64,000 bases of DNA from Microbacterium sp. MAH-37 (GTDB lineage: Bacteria > Actinomycetota > Actinomycetes > Actinomycetales > Microbacteriaceae): positions 310,001-374,000 of the forward strand of contig NZ_WSEN01000008.1 of NCBI RefSeq assembly GCF_009758255.1. The letters are read 5' to 3'. Under the pieces are notes generated by a model. It searched no databases. It was not told the DNA's origin and saw nothing but the letters and a program-made list of their open reading frames with translations. Of the stretch, positions 15,431 to 23,730 are shown piece after piece (the first letter of the stretch is position 1; every line of letters starts with the position of its first letter). Both the position numbers and the translations under genes were made by a program.

Positions 15431-16909
15431 ATGGCGCGACGCACGCGCGTCGCTGCGGTGATCGGCTCCGTCCTGGCGGCGGGGCTGATCACCGCGGCGG
15501 TCTGGGGATGGGCCGCGAGCCGGCTCCCCGACTCGTACTCGGCGATGCAGATGGGGACAGCCGAGTACGGCGGGGGGCCGGCTCCGGCGCATGCCCAGCA
15601 CGACATGGACATGCCGGGCATGGACATGGGGGGAACGGAGGTCAGCGAGCTCATCGCCGACCCGGATGCCCCGGCCGACGTGCACGTCGAGCTGACCGCG
15701 CGCGCGGAGAAGGTGAGGATCCCGGGAGCCGAGCCGTTCGACGGGTTCACGCTGAACGGCTCGACGCCCGGCCCTGTCATCCGGGCGATGCAGGGCCAGC
15801 TGGTCGAGGTGGTGCTGCGCAACGATGACGTTCCGGACGGCGTGACGCTGCACTGGCACGGCGTCGACGTGCCGAACGCCATGGACGGCGTCGCCGGTGT
15901 CACGCAGGACGCGGTGATGCCCGGCGGGACGTTCACGTACCGCTTCGTCGCCGATCAGGTCGGCACCTACTGGTACCACTCGCATCAGATCTCGCACACG
16001 CAGGTGGTGGGCGGGCTGTTCGGGGCACTCGTGATCACGCCGAAGGCGGATGCTGGGAAGCCCGATGCCGTCGCGGTCGTGCACACGTACGACGGCAGCA
16101 TCCGCACGGTGAACGGCGCCGTCGGCGACGTGCACGCGGACGCCGCAGTCGAGGGCGAGCTGCGCGTGCGGATCGTGAACACCGACAACAGTCCGGTCTC
16201 GGTCTGGGTGCCCGGCCTCCCGTTCCGCGTGCTCGCGGTCGACGGCGCCGAGGTCCATGAACCGGGTGCGATCACGGACCGCAAGGTCACGATCACCGCG
16301 GGCGGCCGGGCCGATCTCGGCATCCGCGTGCCGCCCGCGGGCGCGACCGTCGCACTGCCCGGCGCTTCGTTCGCCATCGGCGACGGTGAGCCGCGCACCG
16401 GCGCGCAGCCGTCTCAGGCGGTGGACATGCTCACGTACGGATCGCCGGCGCCGCTCGGCTTCGATCCGGGGAAGCCGGACCGCGAATTCCACTACGACAT
16501 CGGGCGGATGCCCGGATTCCTCGACGGCCGTCCCGGTCTCTGGTGGACGATCAACGGGGGCATCGTCCCGAACGTGCCGATGTTCATGGTGACCGAGGGC
16601 GACATCGTGGTGATGCGCATCTCGAACGGCAGTGGCGAACTGCATCCGATGCACCTGCACGGACATCACGCCGTCGTGCTGTCGCGCAACGGCGTCGCCG
16701 CGACCGGCAGCCCCTGGTGGGTCGACTCGCTGACCGTCGAGCACGGCGACACCTACGAGATCGCGTTCGTCGCCGACAACCCAGGCATCTGGATGGACCA
16801 CTGCCACAACCTGCCGCACGCGGCCGAGGGGCTGATGACCCACCTCGCCTACGAGGGCGTCACGACGCCGTACCGGATGGGCCGGGCGACGGGGAACACT
16901 CCGGAGTGA
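15431..16909 (+). CDS. Multicopper oxidase, membrane-anchored or secreted
   Basis: 492 residues. An N-terminal membrane segment (VAAVIGSVLAAGLITAAVW) is followed by a Met/His-rich stretch HAQHDMDMPGMDMGG that could bind copper. Copper-site motifs are complete: LHWHG, YWYHSHQ, HPMHLHGHH and HCHNLPHAAEGLM, the last with the type 1 Cys, His and axial Met. The enzyme should couple oxidation of a substrate (cuprous ion, phenol or metal) to reduction of oxygen outside the membrane. Co-transcribed with the four-helix membrane protein just upstream. The substrate cannot be told from sequence; a copper-tolerance role is plausible because of the Met-rich region. Confidence 0.92.
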   Translation: MARRTRVAAVIGSVLAAGLITAAVWGWAASRLPDSYSAMQMGTAEYGGGPAPAHAQHDMDMPGMDMGGTEVSELIADPDAPADVHVELTARAEKVRIPGAEPFDGFTLNGSTPGPVIRAMQGQLVEVVLRNDDVPDGVTLHWHGVDVPNAMDGVAGVTQDAVMPGGTFTYRFVADQVGTYWYHSHQISHTQVVGGLFGALVITPKADAGKPDAVAVVHTYDGSIRTVNGAVGDVHADAAVEGELRVRIVNTDNSPVSVWVPGLPFRVLAVDGAEVHEPGAITDRKVTITAGGRADLGIRVPPAGATVALPGASFAIGDGEPRTGAQPSQAVDMLTYGSPAPLGFDPGKPDREFHYDIGRMPGFLDGRPGLWWTINGGIVPNVPMFMVTEGDIVVMRISNGSGELHPMHLHGHHAVVLSRNGVAATGSPWWVDSLTVEHGDTYEIAFVADNPGIWMDHCHNLPHAAEGLMTHLAYEGVTTPYRMGRATGNTPE

Positions 16910-16923
16910 GGTCGGGTCGTCGA

Positions 16924-16969
16924 TTCACGGGCTGCGCCGAACAAGGTTTCACGGGCTGCACCGAATAAG
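16924..16969 (+). repeat. Short tandem direct repeat, 22 bp x 2
   Basis: TTCACGGGCTGCGCCGAACA-type unit at 16924-16945 and again at 16948-16969 with two mismatches, 2 bp apart. It lies directly between the multicopper oxidase stop and the alpha-galactosidase start. Two same-orientation sites 24 bp apart could be a regulator's binding sites or a simple duplication. Confidence 0.6.
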
Positions 16970-17025
16970 TTGGAGGCAGAGCCATAACCCCCACCTCGAG
17001 TCCACCCCGCATAAGGAGCCAGGCC

Positions 17026-19191
17026 GTGACCGTCTCAGCAGACTTCATCCATCTCAGGGACGCCGACGTCTCGCTGGTGCTCGACCGCCGCGGACCGCAC
17101 CTCCCGCGGATCGTGCACTGGGGGCGCCGGCTGCGCGACGCCGACGACGACGCACTCACCCAGCTCGTCACCGCGGGGGCGATGGGGAACCGCGCACACC
17201 GCGCCGATGATCCCACCGACCTCACCGTCGCCCCCGCGTACTCGGACGGATGGCCCGGCCGCCCTGCCCTCTCGGGAAGCCGGGACGGCACCGGCTTCGC
17301 GCCGGCCTTCGCTCCCGTCGACGTCGTCGTCGATCCGGCCGAACCCGGCACCACGGAGTCCGTCACGATCATCGCCGCCGATCCCCTCGCCCGGTTGGAG
17401 CTCCGGCTCCGGTTCCAGCTGCTCGTCGGCGGGCTGCTGCGCACCGCGATCTCGGTGCGCAACGACGGCGACTCCGACTACGCGCTCGAGGGAGTCGAGT
17501 CGATCGTGCCGGTGCCGCGCCAGGCCGACGAGATTCTCGACTACACCGGGATGTGGATCAGGGAGCGATCCCCGCAGCGCACCGCCTTCACGTTCGGCCA
17601 GCATGTGCGGGACTCTCGATTCGGCCGCTCTCACGATGCCTCATCGGTGCTCGTCGTCGGCACACGCGGCTTCTCCGCCACGTCGGGCGAGGTCTGGGCC
17701 GCGCACCTGGGCTGGTCGGGCAACACCCGGATGTTCGCCGAGCAGGTGGCCCCCTCCGGCATCCGCGTGGTCGGCGGCGGCGAGCTGCTCCTGCCCGGCG
17801 AGGTCGTGCTGTCCCCCGCGGAGGAGTACGAGTCGCCGTGGCTCTACCTCGCGTACGGCACCGGGACCAACGGCGCCTCCGCCAAGTTCCACGACTATCT
17901 GCGTGCGATCCCGTCGCACCCCCGAGGCGAGCGCAAGGTGACGCTGAACGTATGGGAGGCGGTGTACTTCGACCACGACCTGGAGAGGCTGCGCGGCATC
18001 GCCCGGCTGGCCGCCTCGGCCGGCGTCGAACGATTCGTGCTCGACGACGGCTGGTTCCTCGGACGCCGGGACGACCGAGCCGGCCTCGGCGACTGGGAGG
18101 TCGATCCGGACGTCTGGCCTGACGGACTGCACCCGCTCATCGACACGGTCCGCGGCCTGGGCATGGAGTTCGGCCTGTGGGTCGAGCCCGAGATGGTGAG
18201 CCGCGACTCCGAGTTGGCCAGGCAGCATCCCGACTGGATCATGGGGGTGCCCGGACGCGAGCCCGCGACCTCCCGGTCGCAGTGGGTGCTCGACCTCGGC
18301 AACCGGGACGCATGGGAGCACGTGCTCGGCCGTCTCGAGGCGCTGCTCGACGAGTATCCGATCTCCTATCTGAAATGGGACCACAACCGCGACCTCATCG
18401 ACTCCGCCTCCCCCGGCGACGGCCGGGCGACGGTGCACCGCCAGACCCGTGCGCTGTACGAGATGCTCGACGTGCTACGGGAACGGCATCCGGAACTCGA
18501 GATCGAGAACTGCGCGGGCGGCGGAGGGCGCATCGATCTGGGCCTGATGACCCGCTGCCAGCGGGTGTGGGCGTCGGACACGACCGACCCACTGGAGCGG
18601 CAGCGGATCCACGAGGGCACCTGGATGCTGCTGCCGCCGGAACTCGTGGGGGCGCACATCGGCTCCCCGCAGTCTCACACCACACGGCGCACCCACTCGC
18701 TGCCCTTCCGGGCGGGGACGGCGCTGTTCGGTCACCTCGGCATCGAGTGGGATCTCGGGCAGGCCGACGAAGAGGAACTCACCGCTCTGCGCGGATGGGT
18801 GCAGTTGTACAAGCAGTTGAGACCGCTGCTGCACAGCGGCGCGGCCATCACGGTGGACTCCCCCGATCCGGCGCTGCGCGTGCACGGCGTGCTCTCGACG
18901 GACGGCACGGACGGGCTCTTCGCCGCCGTGCAGCTGGCCACCTCCGTCGCCGCGTCGTCCGGACGGGTGCGGCTGCCCGGCCTGCGCGACCACGCCACCT
19001 ATCGCGTCGAGGCGGTGCCCGCGCCCCTGCTCGAGGCCGGCTCGGCGTGGTCGCAGGTCCCCTGGTGGCCAGGTCCACTGACCCTCACAGGCGACATGCT
19101 GGGCTCCGTCGGCCTCGAGGCGCCGACCCTGGATCCCGAGTCGCTCGCCCTGTTCCGCGTCACTCTGACGGAGGCGCGACCGGCAGACTGA
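17026..19191 (+). CDS. Alpha-galactosidase, GH36
   Basis: 721 residues, normal length for tetrameric GH36 enzymes. The N-terminal beta-sandwich is followed by the catalytic barrel with WEAVYFDHD, DDGWFLGRRDD, EPEMVSRDSEL, KWDHNRD (nucleophile Asp452) and ENCAGGGGRIDLG, then WASDTTDP (acid/base Asp518). It releases alpha-1,6-galactose from raffinose-type sugars or galactomannan. No signal peptide, so cytoplasmic. GTG 17026 has AAGGAG 8 bases upstream. Its last 32 bp overlap the end of the convergent histidine kinase gene, with no terminator between. Confidence 0.95.
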   Translation: MTVSADFIHLRDADVSLVLDRRGPHLPRIVHWGRRLRDADDDALTQLVTAGAMGNRAHRADDPTDLTVAPAYSDGWPGRPALSGSRDGTGFAPAFAPVDVVVDPAEPGTTESVTIIAADPLARLELRLRFQLLVGGLLRTAISVRNDGDSDYALEGVESIVPVPRQADEILDYTGMWIRERSPQRTAFTFGQHVRDSRFGRSHDASSVLVVGTRGFSATSGEVWAAHLGWSGNTRMFAEQVAPSGIRVVGGGELLLPGEVVLSPAEEYESPWLYLAYGTGTNGASAKFHDYLRAIPSHPRGERKVTLNVWEAVYFDHDLERLRGIARLAASAGVERFVLDDGWFLGRRDDRAGLGDWEVDPDVWPDGLHPLIDTVRGLGMEFGLWVEPEMVSRDSELARQHPDWIMGVPGREPATSRSQWVLDLGNRDAWEHVLGRLEALLDEYPISYLKWDHNRDLIDSASPGDGRATVHRQTRALYEMLDVLRERHPELEIENCAGGGGRIDLGLMTRCQRVWASDTTDPLERQRIHEGTWMLLPPELVGAHIGSPQSHTTRRTHSLPFRAGTALFGHLGIEWDLGQADEEELTALRGWVQLYKQLRPLLHSGAAITVDSPDPALRVHGVLSTDGTDGLFAAVQLATSVAASSGRVRLPGLRDHATYRVEAVPAPLLEAGSAWSQVPWWPGPLTLTGDMLGSVGLEAPTLDPESLALFRVTLTEARPAD

Positions 19192-20608
19192 CCACGAAGG
19201 TCGCGCCCGCTCCGGGCACCGCCTCGATCGTGCCGCCGTGCGCCTCGATCACAGCGCGCGAGATGGCGAGGCCGAGGCCGGTACCGCCGCCGTCCTCCCG
19301 CGACCGCGAGGCGTCGCCCCGGGCGAACCGGTCGAACACGGCGAGGTCGTCCGGCAGCCCGGGGCCGTCGTCCACGACCGTGAGCGTCACGGCACCGGCA
19401 TCCGTCGCGATGCGGACCGACACGGTGGTGCCGGGCGGGGTGTGCTGGCGGGCGTTGCCGAGCAGGTTGTCGACGACGCGGCGCAGGTCGGCGGCGTCTC
19501 CGCTCACGATCGCCGGCTCCTCGCCGAGCTCCATCGTCCAGGCGTGATCGGGTGCGGCGATCCGCGCGGCGACGACGGCCTCGGCCACCAGCATCCGCAG
19601 ATCGACCTCGGCCCGCGCCATCGCGGGCAGCGCGTCGAGCCGGGCGAGGGTGAGCATCTGGTCGATCAGCGTGCTCATCCGGGTGCCCTCGGCGTCGATC
19701 AGCGCGGCGTTGCCGCGCATCTCGTCGGGCTCGGCCCCTGCGCGCTCGGACAGCTGCGCGTAGGCGCGGATGCTGGTGAGCGGCGTGCGCAGCTCATGGC
19801 TGGCGTCCGCGACGAACCGCCGCATCGTGGACTCGCTCGCCTCGCGCTGCGCCAGCGCCTGCTCGACGTGATCCAGCAGGTCGTTCAGCGCCGCGCCGAC
19901 GTGACCGACCTCGGCAGTGGAGGCGATGTCGTCCTCGGTGACGCGCTGTGCGAGGGACACTTCGCCGCGTCCGAGCGGCACCGAGGTGACCTCGGACGCC
20001 GTGCTCGCGACGCGGCGCAGCGGGCGCAGCGCACGGCCCATCGCCAGCGCGGCGGCGAGAATCGCGAGCAGGATGCTGGCGAGCCCGACCAGCACGACGA
20101 CGAGGGTCAGCCTGCCGGTCGCCGCGGTGACGGGCTCCATCGGCATGCCGGTCACCACGACAGCGTCTTCCGTCGCCGTGCGCGCCGCGACCCGGTAGGA
20201 GCCGAGGTCGCCGCCCAGGTCGACGGTCTGCGGCGTCGCGCCGACGGGCACGGATGCCAGGGTCTGCTGCTGCTCGGTGCTGAGGTCGTGCCTGGTTCCG
20301 TCGGCGTCGATCCAGCCGCCCACGGCGAATGCGTCGTCGCGGAACACCGCGGTGACCGTGCCCGGCGACTGGCCGGGAGCTCCGACCAGATCGTCGCGGG
20401 CCGGCGGCTGCGGGGCGCCGGGCGGCCGCGGGCGGCCGACCATGTCCGCACCGCGCTGCGCGGCTCCGGTGAGACGCTCGTCGAGTTGACCGAGCAGGTA
20501 GTCGTTCAGCGAGACCACCGACACCACGCCCACGATCACGCTCGCCGCGGCGACGAGGGCCGAGGCGATCAGCACCACCTGCAGGCGCAGGCTGCGCGTA
20601 CGGGTCAT
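19160..20608 (-). CDS. Sensor histidine kinase (HisKA/HATPase_c)
   Basis: 482 residues. Helix 1 (LQVVLIASALVAAASVIVGV), an extracellular sensor region of about 120 residues, helix 2 (TLVVVLVGLASILLAILAAA), then HAMP (GRALRPLRRVAS), HisKA with phospho-acceptor His271 in DASHELRTPL, and an ATPase domain with N-box DNLLGNARQH, G1 DDGPGLP and G2 GGTGLGLAI. The ATG at 20608 overlaps the response-regulator stop (ATGA), so the two are co-translated. Its stop lies inside the end of the convergent alpha-galactosidase gene. Resembles TcrY/PrrB-type kinases. The signal is unknown; the glycosyltransferase pair upstream on the same strand may be its target. Confidence 0.94.
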   Translation of the reverse strand: MTRTRSLRLQVVLIASALVAAASVIVGVVSVVSLNDYLLGQLDERLTGAAQRGADMVGRPRPPGAPQPPARDDLVGAPGQSPGTVTAVFRDDAFAVGGWIDADGTRHDLSTEQQQTLASVPVGATPQTVDLGGDLGSYRVAARTATEDAVVVTGMPMEPVTAATGRLTLVVVLVGLASILLAILAAALAMGRALRPLRRVASTASEVTSVPLGRGEVSLAQRVTEDDIASTAEVGHVGAALNDLLDHVEQALAQREASESTMRRFVADASHELRTPLTSIRAYAQLSERAGAEPDEMRGNAALIDAEGTRMSTLIDQMLTLARLDALPAMARAEVDLRMLVAEAVVAARIAAPDHAWTMELGEEPAIVSGDAADLRRVVDNLLGNARQHTPPGTTVSVRIATDAGAVTLTVVDDGPGLPDDLAVFDRFARGDASRSREDGGGTGLGLAISRAVIEAHGGTIEAVPGAGATFVVSLPVAPPSE

Positions 20609-21369
20609 GTCGCCGCCTTGAGCACGTAGCCGACCGTGCGCACCGTCTCCAGACGCACCGCGTCGCTCGCGGCGAGCTTGCGCCGCAGGCTCGAGACGTA
20701 CACCTCGACGAGATTGGAGTCGGTGCCGAAGTCGTACCCCCAGACCGCCTCGAGGATCTGCGGCCGGCGCAGCACACGGCCCGCATTGTTCGCCAGCAGG
20801 AGCAGCAGCTCGTACTCGGTCGCGGTGAGGTCGAGCGGTGCACCGGCGAGAGTCGCGGTGACGGCGGACCTGTCGATCTCGAGGTCGCCGACGTGCAGCA
20901 CGGATGCCGCGGGGCGGGCGATCGCCGCGGCGGTGCGGGCCAGCACCCGCACCCTGGCCTGCAGCTCCGGCACCGCGAACGGCTTCGTCAGGTAGTCGTC
21001 GCCGCCGGCGCGGAGCCCGGCGATCCGGTCGTCGTGCCCGTCCAGCGCGGTGAGGAACAGCACCCTGACCTCCGGCCGGACGGCACGGATACGATCCAGC
21101 GTCTCGAGGCCGTCGATGCCCGGCATCATGATGTCGAGCACGACCACGTCGGGCTGGAACTCGCGCACCGCGAGCAGCGCGTCGCGGCCGCGGTTCTCGA
21201 TGCGCACCTCCCAGCCGTCGACGCGGAGGGAGTTCGCGACGGCTCCGGCCAGGGGAACCTCGTCGTCGACCACGAGCACCCGCGCCGCCGTCCCGTCGGC
21301 GCGGAGCACCGGCGGAAGGCCGAGCGAGTCGCCTGCCATGGTCATGAACCGATCCTTGCGCACGGTCAT
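20605..21369 (-). CDS. Response regulator, OmpR/PhoB family
   Basis: 254 residues. Receiver domain with phospho-acceptor Asp79 in VVVLDIMMPG, acidic pocket VVDDE, and Lys in YLTKPF. The C-terminal winged helix shows LTATEYELLLLLANNAGRVLRRPQILEAVWG and VEVYVSSLRRKL. The start is ambiguous: AAAGGAG abuts ATG 21369 directly, so an in-frame GTG at 21363 with 6-base spacing may be the real start. First gene of the two-component pair; the 276-bp upstream gap is largely family B palindromes, which separates it from the GT39 gene. Confidence 0.94.
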   Translation of the reverse strand: MTVRKDRFMTMAGDSLGLPPVLRADGTAARVLVVDDEVPLAGAVANSLRVDGWEVRIENRGRDALLAVREFQPDVVVLDIMMPGIDGLETLDRIRAVRPEVRVLFLTALDGHDDRIAGLRAGGDDYLTKPFAVPELQARVRVLARTAAAIARPAASVLHVGDLEIDRSAVTATLAGAPLDLTATEYELLLLLANNAGRVLRRPQILEAVWGYDFGTDSNLVEVYVSSLRRKLAASDAVRLETVRTVGYVLKAAT

Positions 21370-21425
21370 CTCCTTTCGCGAGCGCCACCTGCGCCTCAGT
21401 TCGTCACATTCCTACGGCGCCGCCG

Positions 21426-21484
21426 CTCAGGTCGCATTCCGTCCCGCTCTGCGCGCCGGATACCGGGACGAAGCGCGACCTGAG
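21426..21484. repeat. 59-bp imperfect palindrome, family B
   Basis: Starts CTCAGGTCGCATTCCGTCCC and ends GACGAAGCGCGACCTGAG; 18 of 21 arm bases pair. It lies between the response-regulator and GT39 genes. Same-length copies occur at 21577, 45054, 45231 and 60722, and a 57-bp relative at 63264. Confidence 0.85.
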
Positions 21485-21576
21485 CGACGAGGCGAGTCGG
21501 ATTCCGGGACGAAGTGTGACCGGAGCGACTCGGCGAGCTCGGGTCGCGTCGTCCCGCTTCGACAACGCCAGGCCCG
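21485..21576. repeat. Degenerate family B fragments between two intact copies
   Basis: Contains CCGGGACGAAGTGTGACCGG (a right arm) and CGGGTCGCGTCGTCCCG (a left arm) in inverted order, as if a further element had been split or inverted between the flanking intact copies. Confidence 0.6.
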
Positions 21577-21635
21577 CTCAGGTCGCAGTCCGTCCCGCTC
21601 TGCGCGCCGGATACCGGGACGAAGCGCGACCTGAA
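21577..21635. repeat. 59-bp imperfect palindrome, family B, second copy
   Basis: Almost identical to the copy at 21426 (differs at a few bases such as GCAGTCC for GCATTCC). Ends 11 bp before the GT39 stop codon, so it may also act in the 3' end of that transcript. Confidence 0.85.
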
Positions 21636-21645
21636 CGCGCCCGTT

Positions 21646-23730
21646 TCAGCGACCGGTGGTTGCGGCGGTCAGGTCGTAGACCGTCACACCGCCGACGGTC
21701 TGCGCGGTGAAGTTCGCCTCGACCCAGGACTGGATGTCGGAGTCGCCGCCCATCCCCATGCCGCCTCCAGCGATGAAGAAGTGGATGCGGCCCTCGTCGA
21801 CGTACTGCTGGAACTGCTCCAGCATCGGCGACGGGTCGCTGCCGTTGAAGCCGCCGATCGGCATCACCGCGTCGCCGGTCGCGAGCTGGTAGCCCGCCGC
21901 GGACTGCGATCCGACGGTCGCGGCGACCCAGGTGTAGTCCGACGCGTCCTGCTCCAGCAGTGCCCGCAGCGCGGAATCGACCTTGGACGCCTCGAGCAGG
22001 CCACCGGCGCCGCCACCGCGCATCCCGCCTTCGAAACCACCCGGAATGGTCGGAGGCGTGCCGCCGTCCTGCCCCGTGCCGTTCTGACCGGGGAAACCGC
22101 CGTTCTGACCGGGGAAACCGCCGTTCTGGCCCGTGCCGTTCCCGCCCGGGACGCTGCCGCCGCCGGGCATCCCGCCCTGCGTGCCGCCGGGGCCGCCCTG
22201 GCCGCCGGGCGCCCCGTCACCGCCGAAGCCACCGCCGGGGCGGCCGCCCATGACGCCCTGAACCGACGGTCCCGCGGTCACGATCGACCCGGAGTGCCCC
22301 GTGCCCACGGTCTGCAGCGTGTACGCCGCCGGAGCGAGCAGGCCGCCGACGATCAGCGCGGCTGCTGCCGATGTCGTGAGCGCCCGCGAGCGCGACGGCA
22401 GCATCACGAGCACCGCGCCGGCCACCGACACCACGGCCACGACGACCTTCAGCCACGGCATCCAGCTGCTGGAGCGCTCCAGCAGCACCCAGGCCCAGCC
22501 GGCGGTGATCACCGCGGTCGCGGCGAGCAGGATGCGGGTCCACAGCCGGTCGCGATGCCGGAACACCACCACGGCGCTCGCGCCGAGCAGCCCCGCCAGC
22601 GGAGCGGCGAGCGCCACCGTGTAGTAGGCGTGGAAGATCCCCGCCATGAAACTGAACGCGACCAGCGTCACGGTCAGCCAGCCGGCGAAGGCGACCAGCA
22701 GGATGCGCCGCGGATCGCGCCGCGGAGCGCGCCCGATCAGCACCATCGCACCGGTGAACAGGATCAGCGCGGCCGGGATCAGCCACGAGATCTGCCCGCC
22801 GATCTCGTTCAGGAACAGCCGGAACAGCCCGGTCTCGCCCCAGCCGTTGCCGCCGCCCACGCTCCCGGTCTCGTTCCCGGTGATGCGACCCAGGCCGTTG
22901 TAGCCGAAGGTCAGCTCGAGGAAGCTGTTGCTCTGCGAGCCGCCGATGTAGGGCCGAGCGGATGCGGGCACGAGCTCGACGATCGCGACCCACCAGCCCG
23001 CCGACACGATCACCGCGCCGAGCGCCGCCAGCAGGTGCCAGAGCCGCTTCAGCAACGGCGCTCCGGCGAACCCGAAGTACACACCGGCGAGCACGGGCAG
23101 CACGAGGAACGCCTGCAGCTGCTTGGTGAGGAACCCGAAGCCGACCGCGACGCCGGCCAGCAGCAGCCAGCGCAGCCTTCCGCCGTCGATCGCGCGCAGC
23201 GTGAGCGCCACCGACGCGGTGAGCAGCAGGAGCAGCAGCGCGTCGGGGTTGTTGAACCGGAACATCAGGGCGGCCACCGGGGTGAGCGCGAAGATCCCCG
23301 TCGCCAGTAGCGCGGCGCCCGCGCCGAGGCGCTTCCGGACGGTGAACAGGATGATGGCCGCCGTCCCGACGCCCATCAGCGCCTGCGGCAGCAGGATGCT
23401 CCACGAACTGAGACCGAAAACGCGAGCCGACAGCTCCATCACCCACAGCGAGGCCGGCGGCTTGTCGACGGTGATCGAGTTCCCGGCATCCGACGAGCCG
23501 TAGAAGAACGCGACCCAGTTCTGGGTGCCGGCCTGCACGGCCGCCGAGTAGAACGCGTTCGCCCAGCCGCTCGCGGCGAGGTTCCAGACGTAAAGGATGC
23601 CGGTGAGCAGCAGCGCGCCGGCATACGCCGGGATCTCCCAGCGGGCGCGGGCGTGCGCCGTCGGCACCGCCTCGGCGGCGGGAGGGGCCGGGGCGAACCC
23701 CGGGGGCACGGGCAGTGATGCGGTGGTCAT
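21646..23730 (-). CDS. GT39-family membrane glycosyltransferase (ArnT/YkcB-like)
   Basis: 694 residues. The first outer loop has FYSAAVQAGTQNWVAFFYGS and VDKPPASLWVMELS, the DKPP form of the catalytic Asp region seen in YkcB/ArnT-like enzymes. About 11-12 membrane helices follow, then a Gly/Pro/Gln-rich loop (about 480-580) with GGFPGQNGGFPGQNG repeats and a soluble C-terminal domain ending in VGGVTVYDLTAATTGR. These enzymes transfer a sugar from a polyprenyl-phosphate carrier on the outer face of the membrane. ATG 23730 has AGGAGGCGAATCGATC and overlaps the stop of the GT2-GtrA gene, its likely donor-making partner. The acceptor is not evident. Confidence 0.88.
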   Translation of the reverse strand: MTTASLPVPPGFAPAPPAAEAVPTAHARARWEIPAYAGALLLTGILYVWNLAASGWANAFYSAAVQAGTQNWVAFFYGSSDAGNSITVDKPPASLWVMELSARVFGLSSWSILLPQALMGVGTAAIILFTVRKRLGAGAALLATGIFALTPVAALMFRFNNPDALLLLLLTASVALTLRAIDGGRLRWLLLAGVAVGFGFLTKQLQAFLVLPVLAGVYFGFAGAPLLKRLWHLLAALGAVIVSAGWWVAIVELVPASARPYIGGSQSNSFLELTFGYNGLGRITGNETGSVGGGNGWGETGLFRLFLNEIGGQISWLIPAALILFTGAMVLIGRAPRRDPRRILLVAFAGWLTVTLVAFSFMAGIFHAYYTVALAAPLAGLLGASAVVVFRHRDRLWTRILLAATAVITAGWAWVLLERSSSWMPWLKVVVAVVSVAGAVLVMLPSRSRALTTSAAAALIVGGLLAPAAYTLQTVGTGHSGSIVTAGPSVQGVMGGRPGGGFGGDGAPGGQGGPGGTQGGMPGGGSVPGGNGTGQNGGFPGQNGGFPGQNGTGQDGGTPPTIPGGFEGGMRGGGAGGLLEASKVDSALRALLEQDASDYTWVAATVGSQSAAGYQLATGDAVMPIGGFNGSDPSPMLEQFQQYVDEGRIHFFIAGGGMGMGGDSDIQSWVEANFTAQTVGGVTVYDLTAATTGR

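Noticed and set aside
19160..21388. Extended reading of the histidine kinase through the response-regulator gene
   Set aside because: The ATG at 20608 overlaps the response-regulator stop in the typical ATGA coupling, and the extension is an off-frame shadow.
22040..22260. Gly/Pro/Gln-rich segment considered as a separate collagen-like or PE_PGRS gene
   Set aside because: It is continuous in frame with GT39 helices on one side and the conserved outer domain on the other.
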